Below are positions 34,115 to 43,703 of a stretch of 64,000 bases of DNA, one piece after another; positions within the stretch are counted from its first letter, which is position 1, and each line of letters starts with the position of its first letter. The position numbers and the translations under genes are program-made. Under the pieces are notes generated by a model. The model was not told the DNA's origin. It was given only the letters and a program-made list of their open reading frames with translations, and ran no database searches. This DNA is from Natronococcus occultus SP4 (GTDB lineage Archaea; Halobacteriota; Halobacteria; Halobacteriales; Natrialbaceae), in NCBI RefSeq assembly GCF_000328685.1, contig NC_019974.1, forward strand, positions 2,905,001-2,969,000, in the 5' to 3' direction.

Positions 34115-35335
34115 TTAGTCCTCAGTATCCGCCCCCAGATACGTCGACTCCTCTACATAGCGCAGCCTATTATCGCGCACCCACTGCGGCTCGAACGTCG
34201 TCTCAATCTGTTTGACCCGGCCCTCCCGTCCTCGAGAGTCGATCCAGGTCTCGACTAATCCCATCGTCTCGAGGTCGGTCAGCACGCCCCGAACGGCACG
34301 TTCCCCGAGCTGGAGCGCCTCGGGAAACGTCTCGCCCTCGAGAATCGAGTGGACGTCGGCCGTCGTCACGGGCTGTTTGATCTCCCCACCCTGGTCCCAC
34401 CCGGTGACGGCCGTCAGCACCAGGAAGTGATTCGTCGGGAGATCGAGCAGCTTCGAGACGGTCGCCTCTCGCTCGGTCGCCTCGAGATTCGTCTCGAGAC
34501 ACTCCCTCGTCAACTGGTCGAGCCCGCGCTCGGTGGCGGTCTCGCCGGCCTGGCGAAACAGCGTCAGGGCCTTCCGGGCGTCCCCCCAGCGACGTGCAGC
34601 CTCCGCCACGCCGTAGTCCCGAACCTCCTCCGGCACTGTCCCCTCCCGAAACGCCCGCTCGAGCCGGGGTTCGAGGACGGCCGCCAGTTCGTCCGGCCCG
34701 TACGGTGGGAAAAAGACCGCCTCGTCGCTCATCGCGCTCTCGACCCGGCTATCCAGCCGCAAGTCGACCTCGAGCAGCTCGTTGCTCACCAACCACACGG
34801 AGAGATCGACCCCCCGCTTGAGCTTGCCCTCGCCGCGCAACAGGCGGTAGAAGAAGTCGCTGGGGTCGTAGTTCGAGTCGTGCTGGACGTGGTCGATCTC
34901 GTCCAGAATCAGCACCGTCCACTCCGGATACTCGGCCAGCGCCTCCCAGATACCCTCGAACACGCCGTCCAACCCCTCGTAGGCGCCTTTCTTCTCGCCG
35001 GTGAGTTCGAACAGGATCTCGTTGGCGGCACTAAAGAGCGTCCGGCACTCCTTGAGGTTGACGTACTCGACGGCGACCGCGTCGGTTCGACTGGCGAACT
35101 CCCGGCAGACCCGCCGCGTCGACAGCGTCTTCCCGGTGCCGGGCGGGCCGTAGATCGTCACCGTCGGCGGCAGGTACCCCTCGTGGACCCCGGCGAGTAG
35201 CGACGCCAGCTCGCGCTCCTGGGCGTCGCGGGCGTGGATCTCGTCCGGTTCGGCGAGGGGATCGAGGACGCCCTTCTCACGAAAGAGGCTCTCGTCGGCT
35301 GTCACCTCGTCGAAGAGATCGTCATACTTGCTCAT
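34115..35335 (-). CDS. orc: Orc1/Cdc6 family replication initiator
   Basis: A 406-residue AAA+ ATPase. Walker A IYGPPGTGKT (residues 61-70), Walker B VLILDEIDH (141-149), sensor-type and arginine-finger regions in the centre (WLVSNELLEVDLRLDSRVES), and a C-terminal winged helix (VLTDLETMGLVETWIDSRGR) are present and in family order. It binds origin repeats and recruits MCM. Start at MSKYDDLF is shared with the paralogue at 56346-57566, which is about three quarters identical by eye. No convincing ORB repeats were seen upstream or downstream. The companion gene at 33067-33723 lies downstream. Confidence 0.9.
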   Translation of the reverse strand: MSKYDDLFDEVTADESLFREKGVLDPLAEPDEIHARDAQERELASLLAGVHEGYLPPTVTIYGPPGTGKTLSTRRVCREFASRTDAVAVEYVNLKECRTLFSAANEILFELTGEKKGAYEGLDGVFEGIWEALAEYPEWTVLILDEIDHVQHDSNYDPSDFFYRLLRGEGKLKRGVDLSVWLVSNELLEVDLRLDSRVESAMSDEAVFFPPYGPDELAAVLEPRLERAFREGTVPEEVRDYGVAEAARRWGDARKALTLFRQAGETATERGLDQLTRECLETNLEATEREATVSKLLDLPTNHFLVLTAVTGWDQGGEIKQPVTTADVHSILEGETFPEALQLGERAVRGVLTDLETMGLVETWIDSRGREGRVKQIETTFEPQWVRDNRLRYVEESTYLGADTED

Positions 35336-35554
35336 CAAATCTGACTTGGTCGTACTACTTGTGTAGCCACAATGAACGTATCGCCTCCCCGACGACCGGT
35401 GAACGCTCATCGCGGTGTCGGGAGCTGCGGGCCCGCGTTCACCCGACCGTCTCGGTGTCGTCGCCGCTCGCGTCCGCCGGCGAACAACCGAGACGAGGAC
35501 GGACCCATCGGGCTGGAAGGACACGCTCCATGTGGGCACCCGTGAGGACCTACC
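35336..35554. other. upstream region of the orc gene
   Basis: About 220 bases before the orc start; no gene. I searched by eye for paired G-runs and long inverted repeats typical of haloarchaeal origin recognition boxes and saw none that repeat. Confidence 0.3.
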
Positions 35555-36000
35555 GCTCATCCGCTACGAGGACGCACACGAGGACACGGACGGCCACAAA
35601 CCCCAGACCGCCGCTGGCGATGTCGCCGGGATGGGGGAGGACTCGTCGCGTTCTAGACGGGCGCCGACGAGTACCGGCGGACCTCGGCGCGGTCGGAGGC
35701 CGAGACGAGGCCACCGTCGACGACGACGGCTGCGAACGCGTGGCCGCCCGGAAAGCCGTCCGCGTCGGCCGCGAGCGGTTTCAGGAAGCGCGCCGCCGGC
35801 GGTCGAGGCAGCTCGAGGACGGCCTTGATCATGAGCACCAGCGAGAAGCCGGCGAGGGCGGACGCGATCACGAGCGCGGTTCGACGCCGGCTCGAGAGCC
35901 AGCACAGTGTCGCGAGCACCACCATGCGGAAACGCTGTCCGCCGAGGACCCGATGCTCGGGAGCGCGAGCTCGGCGGACGCCGCCGGGACCGCCGCTCGG
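35555..36000 (-). pseudogene. PAP2-type phosphatase, frameshifted
   Basis: The minus strand reads LVLMIKAVLELPRPPAARFL and ADGFPGGHAFAAVVVDGGLV, the K-x6-RP and PSGH motifs of PAP2 phosphatases (here FPGGHA), and after a frameshift PGDIASGGLGFVAVRVLVCV, which matches the third motif region (GDxxxG). The N-terminus is scrambled, so no continuous product remains. Such enzymes often dephosphorylate polyprenyl pyrophosphate in glycan pathways. Confidence 0.65.
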
Positions 36001-36202
36001 AGCACGGCGCTTGCGGTCTCAAATCGCGCAGTGCGAGACGGTCGTTGTGCAGCGACTGTGCTCCTCTCGTCTGGCGTCTCCCGGCACCGAACGGACCGGT
36101 TACCGAGCGCGTTTGGCCGGCGGACACGAGCGCTGGCGAACGGTGCCGTGACAGACGGCAGTCCATCTGTCGACTCGCCGCGGTCGATGTGCTTTCGCTA
36201 CT

Positions 36203-36209
36203 TTTTATA
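36203..36209 (+). promoter_or_regulatory. probable TATA box of the flippase at 36249
   Basis: TTTATAT about 42 bases upstream of the TTG start codon, in an otherwise GC-rich stretch. Transcription would begin about 15 bases before the start, enough for the GGGGGA ribosome site at 36237-36242. Confidence 0.5.
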
Positions 36210-36248
36210 TGAGTCGGAGGGTCGCTACAGTCGTCCGGGGGAACAGAG

Positions 36249-37823
36249 TTGAATCGGAGTCTGACGAGCGCGATTCTCTCAGTCGCCAGCAGCAAGTTCG
36301 TCGCGTTGATCCTGGGGATCATCGCGTCCCCGCTGCTCTATCGCTGGCTCGGCGAGGTTGACTACGGCGCCTACGTGACGGTCCTCTCTGCCCACTCCCT
36401 GTTCATGATCGGTGTCAGTACCCCGATCGCCGACGGCGTCCGGAAGTACGTCGCCGAGGACCGCGACGACCCCGCCTGGGAACGGATCGTCGTCGGCTTC
36501 TACTTCCGGCTGGCGACGCTGCTGGCCGTCCTCGGCGCCGGCGTTCTCGGAGCCGTCACCTACCTCGGCTTCTTCGAGTGGCTCTGGCGCGAGGAGTTTA
36601 CGCGCTACTTCTACGTCAGCATCGCGCTGGTACTCACGGCGCAGTACTGGCCCTTTGCCAGGAAGACACTGATGGGATTCGGCCTCGAGCGCTACTCGGA
36701 ATCACTGAAGGTTCTGTTCAACGTCTCGTTCGTGGCCGTTGCGCTCCCGCTCGTGTATGCGGGCTACGGCGTCGTCGGGGCCCTGCTCGGTCACATCCTC
36801 GCGAGCGGTCTGGTCGCGCTCATCGGCCTGGTCGTCCTCCACTCCCGGCAGTCGCTCCGGGGCGCCCTCGAGACGAACGACGGGATGCTCCCCAAACGGG
36901 AGATGATGACCTTCAACTCGCTGTCGATCGTGCTCGTGTTCCTCTTGATGTCGCTGTACCACATCGACATCCTGATGCTCCAGGCGATGGCCCCGGCGGA
37001 CGCCCCGGGTCATTACAAGGCGGCGCTCGTGTTCGCCGAGTTCCTCTGGTTCGTGCCGATCGTCCTGCAGACGGTGTTCGTTCACTCGACGTCCGAACTC
37101 TGGTCCCAGGGGAAGGTCGAGCAGATCTCCGAGGTTGCGGGTCGGACGCTCCGGTACACGTGCTTGATCACGGCGGTGATGGCACTCGGGATGGCTGCCC
37201 TCGCCGATGTCGCCGTCCCGATCTACTGGGGCCCCGGCTCCGAACCGGTGATCGCGCCGTTGCTCCTCTTGCTGCCCGGGGCGGTCGGCTTCGCGCTCGC
37301 CCGCCCGATGCTCGCGATCGCCCAGGGAAAGGGCCAACTCCGGTACCCGATCGTCGCGACCGGCGCCGCGGCGATGATCAACCTGGTCCTGAACGCCGCC
37401 CTCATTCCGACCCACGGGATGCACGGGGCAGCGATCGCGACGTCGATCGGGTACGGCTCGATGGCGATCTTCCACCTCTGGAGCGCCCGCAAGACCGGCT
37501 TCGATCCGATCACCAACGCCCGGTACGGACGGGTCGCCGCTACCACCGCCGTCGCGGCGATCCCGATCTTCCTCATGGCCGACGCGCTCTCGATGCCGAT
37601 CGGGATCCCGATCGTCGGCACGGTCCCGATCTCGGTGTTCGTCGTCCCGCCTGCAGGGTTGCTCGTCTTCCTCGCCATCGCCGTCCTCTGCCGTGCCCTC
37701 GAGTTGACCGAGATCGTCCGCGTTCTCACGGAGTTCCCCGAACCGATCGGGTCGATGGCCCGTCCGCTCTGTCGGCGCCTTCGGAACGCCGACGACGAGA
37801 ACCGCCTGTTACGGTACTTCTAG
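36249..37823 (+). CDS. Wzx-like polysaccharide flippase
   Basis: A 524-residue membrane protein with 12-14 hydrophobic segments; SKFVALILGIIASPLLYRWL and LGEVDYGAYVTVLSAHSLF match the N-terminal region of haloarchaeal AglR-type flippases. I use TTG at 36249 because the first helix begins 10 residues later and a ribosome site (GGGGGA) precedes it; no ATG lies upstream in frame. It stands alone, with an O-antigen-ligase-like gene 8 kb downstream. It is GC-rich, unlike the flippase at 24194-25711, so it belongs to a different lineage. Confidence 0.85.
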   Translation: MNRSLTSAILSVASSKFVALILGIIASPLLYRWLGEVDYGAYVTVLSAHSLFMIGVSTPIADGVRKYVAEDRDDPAWERIVVGFYFRLATLLAVLGAGVLGAVTYLGFFEWLWREEFTRYFYVSIALVLTAQYWPFARKTLMGFGLERYSESLKVLFNVSFVAVALPLVYAGYGVVGALLGHILASGLVALIGLVVLHSRQSLRGALETNDGMLPKREMMTFNSLSIVLVFLLMSLYHIDILMLQAMAPADAPGHYKAALVFAEFLWFVPIVLQTVFVHSTSELWSQGKVEQISEVAGRTLRYTCLITAVMALGMAALADVAVPIYWGPGSEPVIAPLLLLLPGAVGFALARPMLAIAQGKGQLRYPIVATGAAAMINLVLNAALIPTHGMHGAAIATSIGYGSMAIFHLWSARKTGFDPITNARYGRVAATTAVAAIPIFLMADALSMPIGIPIVGTVPISVFVVPPAGLLVFLAIAVLCRALELTEIVRVLTEFPEPIGSMARPLCRRLRNADDENRLLRYF

Positions 37824-37930
37824 CGACCGAAGCCGTATTCGGAGGCAAGCGACTCGCGGATACCGACCCACGTCGACGCTGTTTCCTGCAGGTAGCTCGT
37901 TGATACTCACCGCCGGCTAGAGCCCCGCTG

Positions 37931-38089
37931 TTACCAGACCTGGACGCCGGGCACCCCACACGACGCACAGACGACCGCCCAATTCCCCTTGTGGGTCCCG
38001 CGCTCGAGCGTCTCCGTCTCGCAGTACGCGCAGGTATCGCCTGCGAGCGTACTCAAGAGCCGGTCGGTCTCCGTTCGTGAGTTCAACAT
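37931..38089 (-). CDS. 52-residue zinc-ribbon protein
   Basis: Begins MLNSRTETDRLLSTLAGDTC and has CAYCETETLERG followed by VVCASCGVPGVQVW, a two-CxxC zinc ribbon at residues 20-46. The proteins of this kind are numerous in haloarchaea and mostly of unknown function. The start at 38089 precedes a helical stretch. It is too short to be found by standard gene calling, but frame, composition and motif agree. Confidence 0.65.
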   Translation of the reverse strand: MLNSRTETDRLLSTLAGDTCAYCETETLERGTHKGNWAVVCASCGVPGVQVW

Positions 38090-38479
38090 ATATCGAACGA
38101 CAATCCACTGAGACTACTGCCGTCTCCCGACCGGCGGCCAGCTGTGCGGTATCACCGTATCGACGACGCCGACCGACTGCCGGCAATACGGGGATGCCCA
38201 CCGATGCGAGTCGAACGCAGTCGGCGCAACGAGATACCGCCCGATAGCAACGGCACAACACACGGCGTCGCCCCGTGTCGAGCAGCCCAGCGCGTCTCGG
38301 CGACGTGGTGTCGAGAGCCAGGACCGCGCGCCCGACAGCACGCTGTTGGCTTCGGAGCTGCACATGCGAGCGTGTCGGTACTGCCCAGGCTCGAGAGTCC
38401 CACACCACACTCGACGCAGTTGCTGTGACCCGTATCTCGACCAGCCCCGAGGACGGACGGGTCCCCGTCGCCGGTCGGT

Positions 38480-38830
38480 GTGCGGGGCGCCAGCCGCCAG
38501 CGAGGACGGGGAGCCACTCGCAGGCAGCGCCGGAACGGCCGGCTGTCGCCGCCGAGACACACTCCGGAGGGGAACGAGCAGGCGCAACTGCCGGTCGGTG
38601 ACCGGCGCACGGCACGGTCGGCTCGCCATGGCTCGAAGACAGAACACAGCGATCCACCCGGTCGCGTGAGTGACAACGGCGGGAGGTCGGGGGGAGTGGG
38701 TGCTGACACACGTGTCGGCCTGATCGAGGGCCGACGCCACCGGCAGTGGATCGCCATCTCAACCCACGGGGGCGGGTCGGAAAAGGCGCGCTTTCGTGAC
38801 AACTACTGCGGCCACCCCGGGTGGGTCGGC
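38480..38830. repeat. diverged direct repeat, copy A
   Basis: About 330 bases that align base for base, with substitutions and small gaps, to 46965-47290. Shared landmarks are CCGCCAGCGAGGACG, CAACTGCCGGTCGGTG, GCGATCCACCCGGTCG and ATCTCAACCCACGGGG. Neither copy has an undamaged reading frame. Copy B runs straight into an orc fragment, so the repeat was probably part of an orc locus. Confidence 0.6.
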
Positions 38831-39040
38831 TGGCTGGTGGCATGTAGTGGCCCGCCGTCCCATCGACGGCCGAGCCGGTGACGCCCGGTCCATCGCTCAC
38901 GAGCCGAGCGCCCGGCTGGCTCCCCACCGTCCTCGGACCGCGGCCGCCACCGACCGTCGGCGCCGCGAACGCATTGGGTGCCAAGAATATTTATTAAACG
39001 TAAATAATTGTTTTCGTCTAGATATGTCGACTTGTTCCAG
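38831..39040. other. no gene supported
   Basis: GC-rich remnant sequence up to an AT-rich patch at 38985-39020. No recognisable coding signal. Confidence 0.3.
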
Positions 39041-39440
39041 CTACAGATCAGGGATGGAATTCTCCCAGGTCTCGAGCTGCATTTCGTACCGAATCTCCAC
39101 GATATCGGTGGACATCACCCACGACTCGCCTCCGGGATCGGTCTCGGCGTCATTGAGTACCCCGTCGTGAGATCCTGCCAGCGGGGGTCTTCGAGAGTCT
39201 CTTGGACAGCCAGAAGAACAGCTCTACCGTCCGGATGGGACCCCAGCCACGTTTCAATGTTGACACCGAGGACGTCCTCGGCAAACTGCTCACAGACGTG
39301 AGACTGCCTGTACAGCACGCAAAACGCCGCGGCCCACTCGCGTGTCGACTCGACTGTCACGTTAGATCGCGTGTCCTCGCGGTAGAGATCGATGACCGAC
39401 CGCGCGTCTTGGCGCTGCCGAGCAGCGTTCTCAGCCATCG
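39041..39440 (-). pseudogene. remnant of the orc-associated hypothetical protein
   Basis: The minus strand gives RQRQDARSVIDLYREDTRSN and CEQFAEDVLGVNIETWLGSH, then after a frameshift DSWVMSTDIVEIRYEMQLET with the ending WENSIPDL. This follows the 33067-33723 protein closely but lacks about 80 internal residues after the start and has a frameshift near 39130. A shorter fragment with the same deletion is at 43440-43590. Confidence 0.75.
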
Positions 39441-40157
39441 GACTGGTCCTCCGTGGCGGCTTATGGCAGGTCGAGAACAGGCCGCGAACCCCTCCCGCTT
39501 GCTCAACCACAGGGTCTCAGTGAGGGCCGGATCCCCGAGGCTGCCGTCGGCCTCGAGGGGTCGTCCCACGTCGATGGCCGTGGCTGCCGTCGCGACGGGA
39601 ACCCCCCATGCTCGAGCGCGTCGCTGCGGGCGAGGTCGTGCTCGCAGTAGCTCACCCCGGAGGGCCGCTCCGTGAGCCCCTCGAGGACGGCCGCGATGGG
39701 GGCGCCGAGTGCGGCGACCGCGGCCACCACGACGAGCTGGTCGCAGGCGGTCGGGCCGAGCTCGAGGACGACGCGCGGATCTCTGCCGGCGTTGGAGCCG
39801 GAGACGCGTCAGTCGTCGACGACGCGTTCGGCGGCCTCGGCGTGGCGGATGACGTGGGTCTCGTGGCGGAACCCGTCGGACACCCACCCGACCGACGGCA
39901 GCCCCGCCGTGCAGCGCCTGCTGTTCGCGTGTGGTGTCGGCGTCCTTGCGCTTTTGCGGGTGGCGTAGAGCGATTCCCGTGGAGCTGTGTGCATCCCTAG
40001 TTCGGCGAACCAACCGCTACGGCGAGGTGCTCGTTTACCGCTACCGTCTCTCCCCCGATTTGAGGTATCCCTGTTCGTTCCTCCCGAAGTGTCGTCGCGG
40101 GAACGAGCCCTCGGAACCTGTCCAAATAAACAAATACTATCAAAATTAATCAACACT
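39441..40157. other. decayed interval, unassigned minus-strand fragments
   Basis: On the minus strand short protein-like phrases occur in different frames (ETHVIRHAEAAERVVDD near 39830; DQLVVVAAVAALGAPIAAVL near 39700), suggesting a broken membrane-associated protein that I cannot name. The end is AT-richer and precedes the next gene. Confidence 0.35.
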
Positions 40158-40610
40158 ATGCCAATCAGTATAGAATCGGATGAGTGGAACGAAAGCCCAA
40201 GCATCGATATTCTGGAGGTAGAGGTCGAGAGATTTCTCCGGAAGAATCCGGAGAAGGCGTACACAGTATCGGAAATCACAGACCATCTCACAGATGAGAA
40301 ACCGACGGTGTTTCCTGAAAAACTACTTACTGATGAGAGAGACGCCGACTCATCTCGACTCGCGTTAGTCACATCTCGATTGGAAAAACTAGTCTGGCAC
40401 AACCGCGTTGAAGCCCGTTCTCTTGACGGCCAGTTGTACTATACCGACGATGAAGATGGGTGGTTTCCGATAGCCGAACTAGAACGGGATATTCCGAGTC
40501 GGTTCATCGGAGTCGAGCAGGAGATCGAGGAAATAAAAGAGAGGTTAGATGGCCTACAGATGGTCCTTGAAAACCACGACCAGTTTCCCGATGAGTTCGA
40601 CTTGCAATAG
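40158..40610 (+). CDS. winged-helix protein with C-terminal coiled coil
   Basis: A 150-residue protein. Residues 15-95 form a predicted winged helix (AYTVSEITDHLTD, SRLALVTSRLEKLVWHNRVE, GQLYYTDDED), followed by a helical coiled coil (GVEQEIEEIKERLDGLQMVL). ATG at 40158 follows an AT-rich leader; longer in-frame starts run through unlikely composition. It probably regulates transcription or acts as a DNA-binding accessory factor. No partner gene lies close by. Confidence 0.7.
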   Translation: MPISIESDEWNESPSIDILEVEVERFLRKNPEKAYTVSEITDHLTDEKPTVFPEKLLTDERDADSSRLALVTSRLEKLVWHNRVEARSLDGQLYYTDDEDGWFPIAELERDIPSRFIGVEQEIEEIKERLDGLQMVLENHDQFPDEFDLQ

Positions 40611-40913
40611 AGACGAACCATCACCAACCAGAGTACTACATTGGTGCCTGTACTGAACGGTCACTACAGAGTCGAAAAGGCATGTGGCGGCCGTGGAGAG
40701 CGACACGAGCAGAGATCGTGTCGCCGGTCGCGTCTCGGCTCCGTGTGGACCCCCCGGGCGTCGTCGAACCCGGTGCCCGACAGCGACCAACCCGTCGAGC
40801 CGGCGACGACACACAGCCGCGAGCCCGGGCTCTCGCAGAGCCTCAATTTAACCTAAATTGGCTGCACAATTAATATGAAAACGTTTTATTTTATCGCAGT
40901 TAGACGCTACTTC
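40611..40913. other. intergenic, no gene supported
   Basis: The last 70 bases are AT-rich (AATTTAACCTAAATTG is near-palindromic, about 40846-40861) and likely hold the promoter for the next gene. Confidence 0.35.
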
Positions 40914-41300
40914 ATGACGGAGAACAACCGCTGCCAGGGGAAGGGAGAGCCATCAACCGGGACCCACACGAGGGAGACGTGGTTCGATGCGATCTTCGCT
41001 GCCCTCAGCGACGCCCGGCGGCGATACGTCCTGTACTACCTCCGGAACGAAGCACAGGCCTCGGTGACCGACATCACTCGCCAGATCATCGCCTGGGAAC
41101 ACGGGGTTCCTGCCGAGGACGTCCCGGACGAGGTCGGTGCCGAGATCGAAACGCTGCTGGTCCACAGTCATCTCCCACAGCTGCGGAACGCACGGCTCGT
41201 CGACTACGACCAGCGATCCGAGCAGCTCGTCCGTCGTGACCTGCCGGAACTCGTCGAGAGCTGCCTCGAACACTGCGCGGCGCACGAGCTGCCTACCTGA
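40914..41300 (+). CDS. winged-helix regulator (DUF7344 type)
   Basis: A 128-residue protein with the haloarchaeal motif IFAALSDARRRYVLYYLRNE (about residues 25-44), which opens a winged-helix domain, followed by LVHSHLPQLRNARLVDYDQR. Start at 40914 (MTENNRCQGK). The family is frequent in haloarchaea and treated as a sensor or transcription regulator. It converges with a HalOD1 gene with an 8-base overlap at the 3' ends. A paralogue lies at 57714-58028. Confidence 0.8.
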   Translation: MTENNRCQGKGEPSTGTHTRETWFDAIFAALSDARRRYVLYYLRNEAQASVTDITRQIIAWEHGVPAEDVPDEVGAEIETLLVHSHLPQLRNARLVDYDQRSEQLVRRDLPELVESCLEHCAAHELPT

Positions 41301-41559
41301 CGGCCTCCGACCCGCGGATCACGATCCGGCGATCGTCGACGGTGATCTCCAGCTCGTCGTACGCGAACGTAATCGTAGCGTCGGTCCCGCTCCTAATGAG
41401 CGTCTCGAGCGCGTCAGTCGGAACTGCCGCCGCCAGCGGTGGCAGCTCCGCCGGATCAGTCCCCCGCACAGCCGCGATCGCGTCGGCCACTGCGACCACG
41501 AGCGGTCTGTCCGGCGAATAGTCGGTCCGATACTCAGTTCGCTTTGTGTTGTCGGTCAT
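41293..41559 (-). CDS. HalOD1 output-domain protein
   Basis: An 88-residue protein consisting of the HalOD1 domain: VVAVADAIAAVRGTDPAELP followed by PLAAAVPTDALETLIRSG and a beta hairpin ITFAYDELEITVDDRRIVI. HalOD1 proteins accompany regulators or stand alone in haloarchaea; their target is unknown. Start ATG 41559. The 3' end overlaps the convergent winged-helix gene. Confidence 0.8.
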   Translation of the reverse strand: MTDNTKRTEYRTDYSPDRPLVVAVADAIAAVRGTDPAELPPLAAAVPTDALETLIRSGTDATITFAYDELEITVDDRRIVIRGSEAVR

Positions 41560-42377
41560 GGTACTAATGGGATCCGCGTTCTACCACTCACTACCTCCAA
41601 ATGGACTGAGCTGGTAAAAGTCACAGGTGCGTTTTCAGGCGCTGTGTCGTGACAACACCGTGAGGGAGAGAGCCAGCCCAGCTCACAGCCGAACGCCGGC
41701 TGCGGTTCGACACCCCGTTTCTCGCCCCGGTGGGTGGCGACTGGCTGGGAGTGCACGTCGTGTCCGTCCCGCATCTGGCGCTCCTCTAGGACATCGTCGG
41801 CACTCCCGCTCGTGGTGGTCGCGACGGTCGGGGTCCTGTTGGCGTTGACCGACGGCCGGCGCCAGCAGTTCGCGATGAGGCTGCCGGCCGTGGCTGTCGC
41901 GCCTGCAGTGATCGGGTTTCGCATGCGCGTCCAGGAACGTGGACGAGGACGTCCGTCGACGACCGGGCGGGGGGTCGAGGGCGTGTCGACGGGCTCGATC
42001 TTCCACCGTACGAACACCCACGGGTTTGCCCTGATGGTCGGGAGCCGCGCGGCGCTGTCTCAGCCGCCGTGGGGCAGTCTAGGGCTGGGCGCTCACGAGC
42101 TGGCTGCTGGCCTGACAGCAGGTCGCACCTGCGATGGCGGTTCGCGTCCCGAACGGCGCCCCACACGAGCACGAGCGGGGCGAGCAGTGGGTGCCGCGTG
42201 CGATGTCTGGGGCCTTTGCCAGGTGCGTCGCGTGGTTCGACGACGCGGTACGACCGAGGCCAGCGCATCGGAACGCTGTTTCACCGGCCCAACAAAGCGA
42301 GCGAAGCGGGCCCAAAGGGGAGAACAGCCGGCTTCGGTGCCGGGTGTGGTTTGCGTTGCGCCGGCGGCAATCAGGCG
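41560..42377. other. decayed interval without a supported gene
   Basis: Plus-strand sequence near 41800-41940 reads LPLVVVATVGVLLALTDGRR followed by QQFAMRLPAVAVAPAVIGFR, a possible membrane-protein scrap in a broken frame. The remainder is GC-rich with no usable signals. Confidence 0.3.
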
Positions 42378-43214
42378 CTATCCCTTCTTGGCCTTCTTGC
42401 CGTACTGCTTGCGCTTTCGCGTATACTTCTCGTGTTTCTTCTTGTACTTCTTGTACTTCTTCTCGGCCGTTTTATGATACCGCTTATACTTCTCGTGTTT
42501 CTTCTTGTACTTCTTGTACTTCGTCTCGTGCTTCCGCTTCTGTTTGCACTTCTTCTCGTACTTCTTTCGCTTTTTCTTGTATTTCTTTTTCTTTTTCTTG
42601 TACGTCGCCGTTTTCTCCTCGAACTCCGCCCGCTTTTTCCTGTACTTCTCCTCCTTCTTCGCGAACTTCCTCTTCTTGCTCGCGTCCTTCCCGTCGTTTC
42701 TGTCCGTCTTCTGCTTCCGACAGCGCTTCGTCGTCTCTCCCTTGCGGTCCTTCTCCAGCCTTTTCCGCTTCCTCTTGAATTTCTTGTATTTCTTCTCGTG
42801 TTTCCTGGCTTTCTTCCCGAACTTCTTGTATTTCCGCTTCTGTTTCCTACACTTCTTCGCGTTCTCCCTCTTTTTGTACTTCTTATATTTATTTTTGTAT
42901 TTCTCCTTTTTATCCTTGTATTTGTTATATTTCTTTTTGTGCTTTTCCTCCTTCTTCTTATATCTCTCGTGCTTTTTGCCGAGTTTGTCTTTCCGCTCGT
43001 CCTTTTTGTCGGGCTCGTCCTCCCGCTCGTCCTTGCGAGTCTCCTTTTCGTCCCGCGTCTTCTCGTGGTCGTTCTCGTCGTCACGGCCTGCACCAGCGAC
43101 CGTAAAGCCACCAGCCGTCAGCGCGCCTGTAGCAGCCATCCCTTTCACATACGAGCGACGGCCGAGCCGGGACTGTTCGCCCCGTTCGTTTGCGTCGTCT
43201 GGTTGGTCCGTCAT
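42378..43214 (-). CDS. Tat-exported lysine-rich repetitive protein
   Basis: A 278-residue protein. The N-terminus (GRRSYVKGMAATGALTAGGF, residues 18-37) is a twin-arginine signal. After about residue 45 the chain is dominated by Lys with Tyr, Glu, Arg and His, in irregular units such as KYKKYKKKHEKY, which occurs twice from a 38-base DNA repeat (42422-42459 and 42485-42522). Three Cys lie in similar KxCxKQK-like contexts. Heptad-like spacing suggests long helices or coiled coils. A strongly basic exported protein is exceptional in haloarchaea, whose proteins are acidic. It could bind acidic glycan, DNA or polyphosphate. I know of no family. Confidence 0.8.
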   Translation of the reverse strand: MTDQPDDANERGEQSRLGRRSYVKGMAATGALTAGGFTVAGAGRDDENDHEKTRDEKETRKDEREDEPDKKDERKDKLGKKHERYKKKEEKHKKKYNKYKDKKEKYKNKYKKYKKRENAKKCRKQKRKYKKFGKKARKHEKKYKKFKRKRKRLEKDRKGETTKRCRKQKTDRNDGKDASKKRKFAKKEEKYRKKRAEFEEKTATYKKKKKKYKKKRKKYEKKCKQKRKHETKYKKYKKKHEKYKRYHKTAEKKYKKYKKKHEKYTRKRKQYGKKAKKG

Positions 43215-43439
43215 TGCAGTCCGGCAGATATTTCTGCTGTCTGTATTGTAGTGTGCAGACTACTATCCGCAGGACCAGACTACTCCCTCCCGTTCGCTCT
43301 CGCATCTCAGGTAATAAACCGCCTACCCGTCGCTTGCCAGTCCAGCCGGTTCCCGCTCTCGCTGCTGTTCGTGAGTCGCCCCTTCGACGCGCTCCCTGTT
43401 CTCGTCAGCGCGCCCCCGCCAGCCACGTGAGTGGCACTC

Positions 43440-43590
43440 ACACCACGACTCGGCCCGCTCGACCGGCAGGTTGGATGGCGGGTCCTCGCGGTGGGGACCG
43501 ACCGCGCGTCTTGGCGCTGCCGAGCAACGCTCTCAGCCACCGAACTGATCTCCCGTGGCGGCTTGTGGCAGTTCGAGGCCGTGGACCCCA
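43440..43590 (-). pseudogene. short fragment of the orc-associated hypothetical protein
   Basis: Minus strand: MAESVARQRQDARSV at about 43540-43496 matches MAENAARQRQDARSV of the remnant at 39041-39440, and the DNA upstream of both start codons is also alike (CTGATCTCCCGTGGCGGCTT). It carries the same internal deletion, so both derive from one already deleted copy. Confidence 0.6.
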
Positions 43591-43703
43591 GTCGTCGTCA
43601 CACCGGCCGGCAACGCGAGTGACGCACGACGGCCGGGCGGCAACACACCACGACGTCGGACGCTCCGGAATCGTTAACCGATCCGCCCGAAAGGAACGAG
43701 TGA

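Noticed and set aside
35336-35554. Replication origin boxes upstream of orc
   Set aside because: No repeated motif like haloarchaeal origin recognition boxes was seen by eye here or near 57570-57700; an origin may exist but is not supported from sequence reading alone.
42069-43430. Leu/Phe/Val-rich plus-strand frame opposite the Lys-rich protein, resembling a giant membrane protein
   Set aside because: It is the antisense of AAG/AAA Lys codons (CTT/TTT read as Leu/Phe). The minus strand has a proper Tat signal and start, so that is the gene.
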